Shown: positions 1 to 8,916 of the stretch, piece after piece
Layout of the letters: each line of letters starts with the position of its first letter
Numbering within the stretch: the first letter of the stretch is position 1
DNA from: Paenibacillus aquistagni
Lineage (GTDB): Bacteria; Bacillota; Bacilli; Paenibacillales; Paenibacillaceae
Reading direction: 5' to 3'
NCBI RefSeq assembly: GCF_900177815.1
Contig: NZ_FXAZ01000001.1
Span: forward strand, 1,178,001 to 1,242,000
Length of the DNA stretch: 64,000 nucleotides
The notes under the pieces: model-generated
What the model was told of the DNA's origin: nothing
Database searches by the model: none
Seen by the model: only the letters and a program-made list of their open reading frames with translations
Position numbers and translations under genes: made by a program

Positions 1-368
1 AATTCATGGACATTGCACCGCTCCTTGAGGAAAAAGAGAAGCAGGGTTTAGAAGTAGAAGTGTTGGTTACTGGAGGGACGCCTGCTGGAGTAGCGCTATC
101 CCATATTAATATTCTTGAGCCATCTGAAGGGCATGAGATGATTCTGGAGCAGTTTAAGCTGATCATCACAGATGGCAGCCAAGTGCTCTTTGCCGGTATG
201 GAAGAAGGCAATTGGCAGGCGATGCGCACGATGGCCCAGCCGTTTGTAAAGTTCTTTATCGAATTCTTTTACCATGATGTCGCGCTTGCCGCCATCTCGA
301 AGAAGTACGCCAAGGAATTAATGCAGGACAGTGACATGAAAGCACTGCTCATGCGTTTGCGTTATTAA
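1..368 (+). CDS. Partial hypothetical protein (5' end outside window)
   Basis: The reading frame is open from the left edge, so the ATG at 6 is probably internal and this is the C-terminal part of a longer protein. At least 120 residues are visible. I do not recognise the family. It has an acidic, helix-rich start (residues 1-20), a middle segment with beta-like hydrophobic strands and a hydrophobic helix around residues 80-100. No signal peptide or catalytic motif is visible. A strong hairpin terminator follows at 404-449, so it ends its transcript. The next gene lies on the other strand. Confidence 0.6.
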   Translation, partial: FMDIAPLLEEKEKQGLEVEVLVTGGTPAGVALSHINILEPSEGHEMILEQFKLIITDGSQVLFAGMEEGNWQAMRTMAQPFVKFFIEFFYHDVALAAISKKYAKELMQDSDMKALLMRLRY

Positions 369-403
369 TTCGAAACATAGCCATATCCAAATTCGAGCAA
401 AGA

Positions 404-449
404 AAAGACCACGATGGAGCATTGCCTTGCTTCCGACGTGGTCTTTATT
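404..449 (+). terminator. Rho-independent terminator
   Basis: Perfect 10-bp inverted repeat AAAGACCACG (404-413) and CGTGGTCTTT (437-446), with the T-rich end of the right arm as a short U-tract. It sits between the convergent genes ending at 368 (+) and 505 (-) and may serve both. Confidence 0.75.
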
Positions 450-504
450 CATATTAAATATTAATGTCATAAATATAAGTGCTCATGATGGGTAGTAACG
501 TTCA

Positions 505-1698
505 TCATTCTGCTGCTGCAACTGATGAAGCCTGCATGGGAGGCACATCAGCACGGGATGGCTTTCGACTGATTGAGAAGATCGCTGCACCAAGTCCCAA
601 TAAGGCAATAAGACCGCCAACCCATGGCGTATTCGCGACAGAACTGCTCTCGATCACCTTTCCGCCAATAAAGGAGCCTGTAGCGATTCCAAGGTGCATG
701 ATCGAATTGTTCAAGCTAAGCTGAATATCTATCGTCTCAGGAGCCTGCTTAATTAGATAGGATTGCTGAGCAGGGGACAGCGCCCAACTCAGTCCACCCC
801 AGATCATCATTGCAGCGATGAATACATAGATGGAAGCCTGTGACGCCAGCGTCATCATGAACAAAGAACCTGAGAAGCATACCAGCACCAATAGTATAGT
901 TTTGGTTGGTCCCCACTTGTCAGCTAACAAACCTCCGAGACCGCCTCCTGCAACAGCTGTGATCCCAAAGAGGAAATACACAATACTCATCAGTGATGGA
1001 CTGATTTCGAAGTTTGCATGAATGTACGGCGTTAAATACGCATATAGAGTCAAGTGTCCCGTAAGCATCAAATAAGAGATCAATTGTCCGCTAATGATCT
1101 TGCTTGTGCACAGTGAAGACAGCTGTTTTTTAAATGGCATGACAGGGCTTGGGGCGGTGCGCTTGAGAAGCCATGCATTAGCGATCATGGCTACGATGCT
1201 GAGTGCAGCAATCAAGATAAAAGGCGCTCTCCAGCCGTAAGCATTGCCAATCACCATGCCAATCGGCACGCCAAGTACTAATGAACCGCTGATGCCCATA
1301 TAAATAATGCCTATCGCTCTGCCGCGGTGAGATTCTGGGACGAGCTGAGATGCAAGGGATATGGATAACACGATGATTACGGCTCCGCTCATGGCAGACA
1401 GAGCTCGAGCTGCAAGCGTAAGATTGTAGCTTGAACTAAACGCTACAATCAGATTGGCTACGACAAAGAATGCAAGGGCTAACAAGTACAGTTTTTTGCG
1501 TTCCAATCTAGCGGTCACATTCATGAGAATCGGGGCGGATATCGCAAAAGCAATAGAAAAGATCGTTATAAAATACCCTGCGGCACTTACCGATATATTC
1601 AAATCTGAAGCGATTAGATCAAGAATGCCTCCAACAATCAGCTCCACTGTCCCGACAACGAAAGCTGAAAAGGCAAGTAAGTATACACGAAAGTTCAA
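505..1698 (-). CDS. MFS transporter (DHA1/AraJ-type drug or sugar efflux)
   Basis: A 397-residue protein with about twelve hydrophobic segments and the usual cytoplasmic loop basic motifs (ARLERKK after TM2 and GLLADKWGPTK in the second half), typical of the 12-TM DHA1 efflux group of the major facilitator superfamily. It should be an inner-membrane proton-coupled exporter; the substrate cannot be read from sequence. I prefer the TTG start at 1698 (protein begins LNFRVYLLAF) because GGAAGG lies about 10 bases upstream. A GTG at 1734 would add 12 residues without a good ribosome binding site. The promoter upstream is overlapped by an inverted repeat (1725-1749), which suggests control by a small dimeric repressor. 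No regulator gene is adjacent. Confidence 0.85.
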   Translation of the reverse strand: MNFRVYLLAFSAFVVGTVELIVGGILDLIASDLNISVSAAGYFITIFSIAFAISAPILMNVTARLERKKLYLLALAFFVVANLIVAFSSSYNLTLAARALSAMSGAVIIVLSISLASQLVPESHRGRAIGIIYMGISGSLVLGVPIGMVIGNAYGWRAPFILIAALSIVAMIANAWLLKRTAPSPVMPFKKQLSSLCTSKIISGQLISYLMLTGHLTLYAYLTPYIHANFEISPSLMSIVYFLFGITAVAGGGLGGLLADKWGPTKTILLVLVCFSGSLFMMTLASQASIYVFIAAMMIWGGLSWALSPAQQSYLIKQAPETIDIQLSLNNSIMHLGIATGSFIGGKVIESSSVANTPWVGGLIALLGLGAAIFSISRKPSRADVPPMQASSVAAAE

Positions 1699-1724
1699 AC
1701 CATACCATCCTTCCAAAAACAAAA

Positions 1725-1764
1725 TAGTTACCACTATTATAGTAACCTAATTCGAATATCACAA
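1725..1764 (-). promoter_or_regulatory. MFS promoter with overlapping inverted-repeat operator
   Basis: On the minus strand there is a TTGTGA hexamer (1764-1759), a 17-base spacer and a perfect TATAAT (1741-1736). The -10 is embedded in an inverted repeat (TAGTTAC and GTAACcTA, 1725-1749), also containing the smaller palindrome ACTAT-T-ATAGT. A repressor of MarR, HxlR or TetR type bound here would block the promoter. The regulator is not identifiable from this window. Confidence 0.55.
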
Positions 1765-2009
1765 CCTAAATCCTAAAAAAATAAGGGTTCGATTGCTGGT
1801 AAGTAATGTTTTCCGTTCATATTAAGGGTTCTTCAAGATAGAATCAGTCAAATACATATTGAAAAATGTAACGTTAACCTTGCTTTCTCGTATATAGGTA
1901 TGAATTTAGTTCCATAAAGTTGTTGCTGCAAGTAAATACCCCATCATACGTTGGACATTCCGTGGGGTTGTATATAACCAATTCTAATACAAAAGAGGGA
2001 AAGCGCCAC

Positions 2010-4394
2010 ATGAACGTTTTGCAAATGACAGATCAGGTTGAAACAAGCTATGCACGAGCAGAGCGAAGAGCAGCTGCGTATTTCTCAATCCTTCATAAGC
2101 AGGTCTTGGAACATAGCTTCATTCCCGTCCTAACCGACGATATTCACCAGTGGAAAAAGAAGCATCTCCCTCATCGCTCCTTGTTAAGCCTGTTCTCAAG
2201 AAAGAAGAAGCGCCCGGATTCCAAGGACTATGAGCGGACCATTCAATGGCTTGACTACATGGGCAAGCTCGATGATTATTTGGATCGCAGTGTATCTTAT
2301 ATTTATATGAGGGATCTAGGCAAATCTTTGGATTCGCCTGCAACACGAAGTCGAATTAGCAGCGTGGTTGCAGATGTCAAGCGGCACCTAAAGGCGTCAA
2401 CACGTCAAAATGTATCACAATCAGATGCATTAAGCCTTGGTTGGATCTATCGCAGAGCCCAAAAATTAGGCATCGAGTCCGCGGTAATCTGGCTTATTGA
2501 TAAGTTGAAGCAGGTAGGAATGAACCTGCCCAAGGAATTGAATGCTGAGCATGCGGAACGCAAGCTATTGAAGATCATCCTTGGCGTTGTGATTCATGTC
2601 TTCGAAGAGATGGAACCGGATATCAGCTATGAAGAACGTGCGCAGAAGCTTAGTGAAGCCATTCATTTGGGATACGCATATGGACTGACCTATCCCTTTA
2701 TTGACGACCTGCTTGATTCCAGCGCGCTTAACGAGCAGGAAAAGCAGCAGTATTCCGCCATGATTCGAGAAGCGCTGCTTACTCGGAAGGTGCCTCCGTT
2801 GGGGAAGCTCGGGAACATCGGCTTGCAATGGATACGGTATGTGCATGCTGAGTTGAGCGAGGCTTTTGAATACATGAAGAACTATCAAGCTCAGGACACG
2901 GTGGAGACCTTCTTTGAGCAGTCCTATGTGTTCTTCCAATCTCAGGAGATCGACCGAGCGAAGGATCTTGGCTGCAGCACATACACGAATGAAGAGCTCT
3001 ACATTCCCGTTATCATCAAGTCTTCCTCATCACGGTTGATTGTGCGTTCTGTCATTGGCGCTCCACTAGACGAGGCATTCGATCATCGAACGTTCTACTA
3101 CGGCATTTACAATCAGCTGGCAGATGACTTCGCAGATATGTTCGAAGATCTGGAGAATGGCGCAGTGACGCCTTACACGTATTATTTAACCTATCACGAA
3201 GAACGACCTGATCTTATCAATCCTTTTGAGTGCTATTGGGCGGTTATCTCACATCTGATACATCATATTCACCACTCAGATGCGACAACACGCGAAGTCA
3301 TATTAGATCGTGCCATTAATGGACTCAAGCGCTGCAAGGAACGGCTCGGAGCCAGGAAATATGAAGAAGTCATGGCGCTGTTCACGAGCAGGATGACCCC
3401 ATTTAACGAATTCGTGCAGCTAATGGTGCAGAAGGCCGATGATGTGGATTTCTTCGATAAGCTGCTGCGAGATCAGCTCATTCAGGTGCTAAGAAGTGAT
3501 CGTGCAGGCAAGAACGAATTTATCGCTAAGGTGAATGGGCTTCGAGCGGAGATCAACAACATCCTGCCTATTGAGAAAGAGAGTGGGATTGCACCCATGA
3601 AGGAGCCGCTTATTGATGCAGCGAATTACAGCTTGGAAGGCGATGGGAAGCGAATCAGACCCATCGTAAGCTGGATCATGGGCGTAGAGGAATATGGGCT
3701 TGAAGCACATCGAATATATCCGCTCCTGCGATCCATTGAATATATGCATACCGCATCGTTGATCTTCGATGATCTTCCATCCCAGGACAATGCCTCCACT
3801 CGAAGAGGCCGTCCAACCCTGCATGAAGTGCATAACGTCGCTACAGCAGAGCTTACTGGCCTGCTCTTAATCCAGCGCGCGATTAAGGAGCAGTCCTCGC
3901 TTCATGACTTTGATCCAAAGGCGGTGCTTGCACTGATGCAGTACTCTGCTGAGAAGACAGAAGAGATGTGCATGGGGCAGGCAATGGATATCCGCTCCAA
4001 AGGACAACAGCTGACCTTGGAAGAGCTTAATATGGTCTGCTTCTACAAGACCGGGATCGCATTCGAAGCCTCGCTTATCATGCCTGCGATTCTTGCCCAA
4101 GTGCCGGACTCAGAGCTTGATGCGCTGAAGAAATATGCGTATCATGCTGGGATCGCCTTTCAGATCAAGGATGATCTGCTGGACAAGGAGGGGGACATGC
4201 ATACGTTAGGCAAACCAGTCGGCCAAGATGAAGAGAACAATAATTCCAACTTTGTATCTATCCTTGGTCAGGATGGCGCTCGCAAAGCAATGTGGGAGCA
4301 TTATTGTCTGGCAGTGGAAGCGCTGGAAGGATTGCCTCGCCCTGTTACCTTTCTAAGCCATCTGCTGGACTTTTTCGTGAATCGCAATCGTTAA
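2010..4394 (+). CDS. Tandem isoprenoid-synthase-fold protein (polyprenyl synthetase family, possible terpene synthase/prenyltransferase chimera)
   Basis: A 794-residue protein, more than twice the size of a normal polyprenyl diphosphate synthase. The C-terminal third (about residues 500-794) is a trans-isoprenyl diphosphate synthase with a first Asp-rich motif DDLPSQD (587-593) followed by RRGRPT, and a second, QIKDDLLD (D721, D722, D725), as in FPP/GGPP synthases. The N-terminal two thirds are all-helical and contain a second motif pair: DDLLD (232-236) and QLADDFADMFED (D372, D373, D376). That looks like a second class I isoprenoid-synthase active site. The ATG at 2010 is chosen because AGAGGGA lies 10 bases upstream; the frame is open further upstream from 1920 without a good ribosome binding site. 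It stands alone, with terminators around it. Whether the first domain is a terpene cyclase, a second prenyltransferase or non-catalytic cannot be told here. Confidence 0.8.
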   Translation: MNVLQMTDQVETSYARAERRAAAYFSILHKQVLEHSFIPVLTDDIHQWKKKHLPHRSLLSLFSRKKKRPDSKDYERTIQWLDYMGKLDDYLDRSVSYIYMRDLGKSLDSPATRSRISSVVADVKRHLKASTRQNVSQSDALSLGWIYRRAQKLGIESAVIWLIDKLKQVGMNLPKELNAEHAERKLLKIILGVVIHVFEEMEPDISYEERAQKLSEAIHLGYAYGLTYPFIDDLLDSSALNEQEKQQYSAMIREALLTRKVPPLGKLGNIGLQWIRYVHAELSEAFEYMKNYQAQDTVETFFEQSYVFFQSQEIDRAKDLGCSTYTNEELYIPVIIKSSSSRLIVRSVIGAPLDEAFDHRTFYYGIYNQLADDFADMFEDLENGAVTPYTYYLTYHEERPDLINPFECYWAVISHLIHHIHHSDATTREVILDRAINGLKRCKERLGARKYEEVMALFTSRMTPFNEFVQLMVQKADDVDFFDKLLRDQLIQVLRSDRAGKNEFIAKVNGLRAEINNILPIEKESGIAPMKEPLIDAANYSLEGDGKRIRPIVSWIMGVEEYGLEAHRIYPLLRSIEYMHTASLIFDDLPSQDNASTRRGRPTLHEVHNVATAELTGLLLIQRAIKEQSSLHDFDPKAVLALMQYSAEKTEEMCMGQAMDIRSKGQQLTLEELNMVCFYKTGIAFEASLIMPAILAQVPDSELDALKKYAYHAGIAFQIKDDLLDKEGDMHTLGKPVGQDEENNNSNFVSILGQDGARKAMWEHYCLAVEALEGLPRPVTFLSHLLDFFVNRNR

Positions 4395-4445
4395 TTGCTT
4401 AGCTATAAATGGCCGGTCAATCCACGGCATAGTTGTTATTTTATT

Positions 4446-4478
4446 AAGCGTTGGGCGTCTTCCAACGCTTTATTCTTT
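4446..4478 (+). terminator. Probable Rho-independent terminator
   Basis: Perfect 9-bp arms AAGCGTTGG (4446-4454) and CCAACGCTT (4462-4470), 7-base loop, followed by the T-rich TATTCTTT. It lies 50 bases past the isoprenoid synthase gene. Confidence 0.6.
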
Positions 4479-4612
4479 ATAGAGATCAAGCATAGCCATA
4501 ATAACGAAAAGGAACGTTAATGACGTCAGGAATTGTCTTGTTTCTTGTGTAAGATGAAGATGTCAAACGAAGAGCAAGGTTACACCATAACAAAGGCAAA
4601 GGGGAGATGATC

Positions 4613-5134
4613 ATGGCGCGCAAGCTTATTCTTTTTATTGCTGCTAGTCTAGACGGATACATCGCCAAGGAAGGGGATGATTTGGAGTGGCTGCTTCATA
4701 CTGAAGGCGAGGGCGATAACGGGTATATGGAGATGTATGAACGAATCGATACGGTCATCATGGGCAAGAGAACCTATGATTATGTGATGGAACATACCGA
4801 CTCATTTCCTTATCCAGATAAGACATGCTATGTATATTCAAATAGTGAGAAAGGGACCAATGAGCATGTGGCGTTTGTTAATGAGGATGTCGTGTCTTTT
4901 ACGCATAAGCTGCAGCAAGAAGAAGGTTCGAATATTTGGGTTGCAGGAGGCGCAGCCATTCTTGATGCATTTATGAAAGCACGGCTGATTGATGAGTACA
5001 TCATCACCATAACACCGCATATCTTAGGATCTGGCGTTCCTTTGTTCCTCGTGAACAATCCAGAAATTCATCTGGTATTAAAAGAAACGAAGCGCTATGG
5101 ACAATTTGTCCAAATGCACTACGAAGCGAAATAA
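4613..5134 (+). CDS. Dihydrofolate reductase family protein (RibD C-terminal type)
   Basis: A 173-residue protein of the YwjB/YyaP type, related to the C-terminal reductase domain of RibD and to DHFR. It starts with a core strand and the ASLDGYIA motif, has the NADPH-binding VIMGKRTYDY segment, then IWVAGGAAIL and an ILGSGVPLF segment near the C-terminus, all typical of the family. It is predicted to be a cytoplasmic NADPH-dependent reductase, but members like this are usually uncharacterised and need not reduce folate. The ATG at 4613 is preferred over 4607 because GGGGAG ends at 4606, which leaves no space for the earlier ATG. Monocistronic. Confidence 0.85.
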   Translation: MARKLILFIAASLDGYIAKEGDDLEWLLHTEGEGDNGYMEMYERIDTVIMGKRTYDYVMEHTDSFPYPDKTCYVYSNSEKGTNEHVAFVNEDVVSFTHKLQQEEGSNIWVAGGAAILDAFMKARLIDEYIITITPHILGSGVPLFLVNNPEIHLVLKETKRYGQFVQMHYEAK

Positions 5135-5153
5135 AACGTTCTACAAAACAGGC

Positions 5154-5185
5154 AAAGGCATTGGATCTGATCCAATGCCTTTACC
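5154..5185 (+). terminator. Long palindrome, probable terminator
   Basis: Perfect 14-bp inverted repeat around a single central base: AAAGGCATTGGATC (5154-5167) and GATCCAATGCCTTT (5169-5182). It lies 20 bases after the reductase stop. The tail is only a short T-run, so it could also be a DNA palindrome. Confidence 0.5.
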
Positions 5186-5387
5186 GCGCTGATCAGCTTA
5201 AGCTGTGTCTGCTGCAAGACTGTATGCTTTTCGATGCGAGCACCTTTCAGATCCGTTCCAAAAAGATTTGCGAGGGACTCTCCTTCGTACCTTGGAACTT
5301 ATTTATATCCATATTTCTATATTTGGATGCAAGCGAAAAAATTCACTATACATATATTCTTTGAAATATTTTTTAGCGCGCATCTGA
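5183..5387. other. Intergenic stretch with no recognisable gene
   Basis: About 200 bases between the reductase palindrome and the WYL-regulator operator. Short open frames occur on the plus strand but lack ribosome binding sites and family features. Confidence 0.5.
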
Positions 5388-5429
5388 ATAGTGACACACA
5401 AGGTGTCACTATTGGTGTGCTATTATAAT
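5388..5429 (+). promoter_or_regulatory. Palindromic operator and -10 of the WYL regulator
   Basis: Perfect 10-bp inverted repeat ATAGTGACAC (5388-5397) and GTGTCACTAT (5403-5412) with a 5-base centre, followed by a perfect TATAAT at 5424-5429. The -35 position for that -10 (about 5401-5406) falls inside the palindrome, so a dimer bound here would control access to the promoter. Autoregulation by the downstream HTH-WYL protein is the simplest reading. Confidence 0.6.
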
Positions 5430-5476
5430 GCTCAGATGGCATCATGTTCAATGAGCGAAGGGAGGAGCGTTCGAAA

Positions 5477-6424
5477 GTGAGACGAATGGATCGCTTGATT
5501 GCGATTGTGATCGCATTGCAGCAGCGCAATGCCTCTGCGCAAATGCTTGCCGATCAGCTTGAGGTGTCCAAGCGAACGATTATGCGTGATATGCAGACAC
5601 TTGCTGAGATTGGTGTGCCCGTGTATGCAGAAGCGGGGGCAGCAGGAGGCTACCGCTTGGCGGAGAGCTACCGGCTTCCTCCCCTGCAGCTTGATGTGCA
5701 AGAAGTGTTAACCGTCCTTGTAGCTCTTCAGTCCCTGACAGCGTATGCAGACACCCCTTTTAACGAAGAGCGTTGGACCGTCATGGACAAGCTTCGGGAC
5801 ATTCTGCCGAGCGACGCACTCAAGCAGGTGGAGCCACTACTTGATGTTATGCATGTTGAAGTGCCTAAGCGCTCGTATAAGGCTCCGTTGTTAAATGAAC
5901 TTCTGGACTACTGTGCACGAGCGGAGTGGATGAATGGACTTTACCGTTCAGAGAAGCACCACCGCTGGCTCGTCTTGCATCCGAGGAAAGTATATGCCGA
6001 GCATGGCTTCTGGTATTGCGAAGCATACTCTTCTTTGCATGGCGAAGTACGAATTTTTCGAGCGGATCGATTTGAAGAACTGCAACCCGCCCAAGCTCAA
6101 GACTATCCTCCTAAGGCAGATACAACATTGCAAGCAGCGAGGAACAGCCAGACCTCGATACGGATCAAGGCCTTATTAACCTATAGAGGCATGCTGCTGG
6201 TTGAGCAGGATCCTCATTTTGGAGAAAACGTGCAGTTAGTGGGTGAGGAGCAATGGGAGGTGGAGTTTGATTGTCCAGAATCCGATTGGAGATGGGCGAT
6301 TCGGTTCTTCTTTGGGCTTGGGATTGATGCACATGTGGTAACACCAGATGCCTTGCGAACAGAGATATTCAACCTTTCTCAGCAGTTATGTGAGCGGTAT
6401 CAGGTACGCTCGGACAATAAGTAA
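5477..6424 (+). CDS. HTH-WYL transcriptional regulator (YafY/DeoR-type)
   Basis: A 315-residue regulator. Residues about 1-60 form a winged helix with a recognition region VSKRTIMRDMQTLAEIGVPV, typical of YafY-type HTH_11 domains. A GGYRL turn follows. The middle and C-terminal parts (about residues 120-310) match the WYL ligand-binding domain and its C-terminal extension. The GTG at 5477 has GGGAGG upstream; an ATG at 5486 is the alternative. A perfect palindrome overlapping the promoter suggests autoregulation. The next gene encodes DinB and follows after 38 bases, so the two may be cotranscribed. Confidence 0.85.
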   Translation: MRRMDRLIAIVIALQQRNASAQMLADQLEVSKRTIMRDMQTLAEIGVPVYAEAGAAGGYRLAESYRLPPLQLDVQEVLTVLVALQSLTAYADTPFNEERWTVMDKLRDILPSDALKQVEPLLDVMHVEVPKRSYKAPLLNELLDYCARAEWMNGLYRSEKHHRWLVLHPRKVYAEHGFWYCEAYSSLHGEVRIFRADRFEELQPAQAQDYPPKADTTLQAARNSQTSIRIKALLTYRGMLLVEQDPHFGENVQLVGEEQWEVEFDCPESDWRWAIRFFFGLGIDAHVVTPDALRTEIFNLSQQLCERYQVRSDNK

Positions 6425-6462
6425 GACAAATCGAATGAACTAGATATTTGAAAGGAGCAAAC

Positions 6463-6957
6463 ATGATGAATGGAGTATCCCAGATTCGCGAGCATTTGCT
6501 TGAGGAATTAGAGCTGTGCGTTCGAACCGTTGAGACGCTGCTTACGAAGGTAGCAGAGGAGGAGTGGAGCTATCGACCGACAGAGAATATGCGCAGCTTG
6601 TTTGAACTGGTTCATCATCTAATCTCAATTCCCATAACCGACCTTGCCATCCTGCAGGAGCGATCCCAGGAGGAAGTCGTGGAGGTTGAGGAACGGTATG
6701 TTCATCTAAAGAATCCTCATGACATGGCTGTACAATACCGATCCAATTATGAGGTTCTTCGTAACTATATGCTTGGCCTAACGGAAGACGAACTGCTGCA
6801 TAAGGCGACAAAAGCGTTTTATCTCGAACACAGCACGCTCCAGATCAAATGGTTGATCGAGATAGTCACCCATTCCTATCACCATCGATCCCAGCTTTAC
6901 AATTATTTGAAGCAGTCCGGTCATGATCTTCACTTCTCTTTGCTATATGGGGGATAA
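6463..6957 (+). CDS. DinB-family four-helix protein
   Basis: A 164-residue protein of the DinB/YfiT-like four-helix-bundle superfamily. The three expected histidine positions are visible: VHHLI (residues about 48-52) and SYHHRSQL near the C-terminus (THSYHHRSQLYNYL). Members bind a divalent metal and often act as thiol transferases or have unknown roles. The ATG at 6463 has AAAGGAG just upstream; a TTG at 6448 overlaps that ribosome binding site and is unlikely. It follows the WYL regulator closely, so the two may form one transcript. Confidence 0.8.
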   Translation: MMNGVSQIREHLLEELELCVRTVETLLTKVAEEEWSYRPTENMRSLFELVHHLISIPITDLAILQERSQEEVVEVEERYVHLKNPHDMAVQYRSNYEVLRNYMLGLTEDELLHKATKAFYLEHSTLQIKWLIEIVTHSYHHRSQLYNYLKQSGHDLHFSLLYGG

Positions 6958-7040
6958 GTCTATCCATGCTTATCGATTAGCGATTCAAGGAAACTATTGC
7001 ATTCGTGGTAAGAGAAAACCGCTTCTAAAGGGAGTATTTC

Positions 7041-8021
7041 ATGACAGAAGAAATGTTAGTAGAGATTCTCAGTCAGTATAATGTGCATTCACCGACCATT
7101 TCCTTTATTCGACATAATGAAAATAGAACTTACAAGGTAACAGATGCCGATGGCCAGTCCTTCTTGCTTCGAATCCATCAGCCTTTCAAGGAAGGCATGA
7201 CTGGCCTGCAGCATACCTATTATGGCTTGCTGGAAGAACTGAACATGTTGGATGCTCAGAAAAAGCACGGCAGAATGCCTGCATATCAGACGCCGCTTCG
7301 CAATTATGAAGGCCAATGGATTACGACCATTACGGATGAAGGCAGCCCTATCCATTGTTCGCTATTAACCTGGTTGGACGGAAGAGACCTTCGTAAGGAA
7401 GATATGGAGGAACGCGACCTAGTTCGGCAGCTAGGTTCGCAAATTGCCGAACTGCATGACTTCTTCCGTGATTATGAATCACACGGAATGAAGCATCGAC
7501 CATCCCAAGATATCGAGTATAACGAAAGTCTTATTGCAGCGATCAAGACAGGGGCTGAGCTTGGATTATTCCAAGAGTCTGATGTAACCACAATAGAACA
7601 ATGCATACAGCTCATAAATGCTCGACTGAAGCAGATCGGTAAAACAAGAGAAACATGGGGGATGATTCATGGTGATCTAGGCATGGGAAATGTCATCATG
7701 ACCACGACAGGCACACTTAGCTTTATCGATTACGGCTTTTTTGGGTCTGGCTATTACAGTACAGATGTAGCAATGGGAGCGCTCATGGTTCCCCCTGCAT
7801 TAAGAAACGTATTTCTCGAAGGCGTTTATGGATGTTCACGTCCGCAAGACGAAGAACGCATATTGCTTGAAGGCATGATGCTCATCTCCATCATTGGTTT
7901 CTACGCTTTCCACATGGGAAATGAGAAGATGTATGAATGGATGCAAGAGAGACTGCCCAAGTTGTGTACGGAATATTGCCTGCCATACCTATCAGGAGAA
8001 TCGATCTTTTATCGGGTGTAA
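7041..8021 (+). CDS. Aminoglycoside phosphotransferase/choline kinase family protein
   Basis: A 326-residue protein with the APH/ChoK kinase fold. The catalytic loop HGDLGMGNV (about residues 211-219) and the metal-binding FIDYGFFGSG (about 231-240) are clear. The N-terminal lobe has an ATP-site Lys/Arg region (FLLRIHQP) rather than a strong P-loop. It should phosphorylate a small hydroxylated substrate in the cytoplasm. Nothing points specifically to an antibiotic, and most members of this family in Bacillota are not resistance enzymes. AAAGGGAG precedes the ATG. Confidence 0.8.
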   Translation: MTEEMLVEILSQYNVHSPTISFIRHNENRTYKVTDADGQSFLLRIHQPFKEGMTGLQHTYYGLLEELNMLDAQKKHGRMPAYQTPLRNYEGQWITTITDEGSPIHCSLLTWLDGRDLRKEDMEERDLVRQLGSQIAELHDFFRDYESHGMKHRPSQDIEYNESLIAAIKTGAELGLFQESDVTTIEQCIQLINARLKQIGKTRETWGMIHGDLGMGNVIMTTTGTLSFIDYGFFGSGYYSTDVAMGALMVPPALRNVFLEGVYGCSRPQDEERILLEGMMLISIIGFYAFHMGNEKMYEWMQERLPKLCTEYCLPYLSGESIFYRV

Positions 8022-8185
8022 GGGCATGTTGCGATGCACATGGAAAAGCCGACTGAAGCTTATTGTGCAGGAGTCCGTTGTGCGAGGTAAGATAGTGTAT
8101 TACATAACGTTAATTGGCACATAATACAATTTGCTGTTTAACGTATTAGTTTGTTATGCAGCTATTACCTGAAAGGACTATCACA

Positions 8186-8788
8186 ATGAACTGGAGCTTA
8201 ATCGGACAAACCATTTTAATCTACATCGCTGGTGTTGCGCTTCTGCGAGTGAGCGGCCGAAAATCGATTTCACAAATGACCATACCCGAAACAGTAATCA
8301 TGATCGCCATTGGAACCTTGCTGATACAGCCTGTTACAGGAAGAGGGCTGTGGACCACCTTTGGTGTGGCTGCAGTATTAGTTATCGCTCTGCTTATAAC
8401 GGGTATCATTCAGCTCAAATCAGATCGTCTAGAATCCCTCATCTCTGGCAAGGCTGTTTCAGTTATTGAGAATGGGACGATTCATGTACAAAATCTAAGG
8501 AAACTTAGACTTTCCGTTGATAAATTAGAAACGCGCCTGCGTCAGCATGGCATAGCGAATATTGGGGATGTCGAATGGGCCGTGCTGGAAGTTAATGGAC
8601 AATTAGGTTATTCACTTAAGCCTGATATGCAGCCCGCTACAAAGAAAGATATACATGAACTGATTAAGCTTATCGATGCTAAGCTCAACGACCACACATT
8701 GCAAGGCACGAAGAGAACAAGTTCGGCTCCATTATTTACTGAAGTTGTCCGAAAAGAAGATCATTCTCCATCTGATCCCTTGCAATAG
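8186..8788 (+). CDS. DUF421 membrane protein (YetF/YrbG type)
   Basis: A 200-residue protein. Three N-terminal membrane helices (about residues 5-75) are followed by a cytoplasmic DUF421 domain with the typical ISGKAVSVIENGTI, KLRLSVDKLETRLRQHGI and DVEWAVLEVNGQLGY segments. This is the YetF/YrbG/YdfR family, common in spore formers. I choose the ATG at 8186 with GAAAGGA upstream. The gene converges with the MBL hydrolase at 8917. Confidence 0.85.
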   Translation: MNWSLIGQTILIYIAGVALLRVSGRKSISQMTIPETVIMIAIGTLLIQPVTGRGLWTTFGVAAVLVIALLITGIIQLKSDRLESLISGKAVSVIENGTIHVQNLRKLRLSVDKLETRLRQHGIANIGDVEWAVLEVNGQLGYSLKPDMQPATKKDIHELIKLIDAKLNDHTLQGTKRTSSAPLFTEVVRKEDHSPSDPLQ

Positions 8789-8916
8789 GTGGATGGTTGA
8801 ATAGATGCAATCACTAAGCTTATATCATAAAAGCCTCATTAAAGATCTTACTCAATGGTCAATCCTACGAGTAACATCTTTATTGTGTCAGCAAGCTAGC
8901 ATAATGCTTCCATTGT

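Noticed and set aside
5183-5387. Several overlapping 60-codon plus-strand frames
   Set aside because: They overlap each other in different frames, lack ribosome binding sites and sit between a terminator and a promoter.
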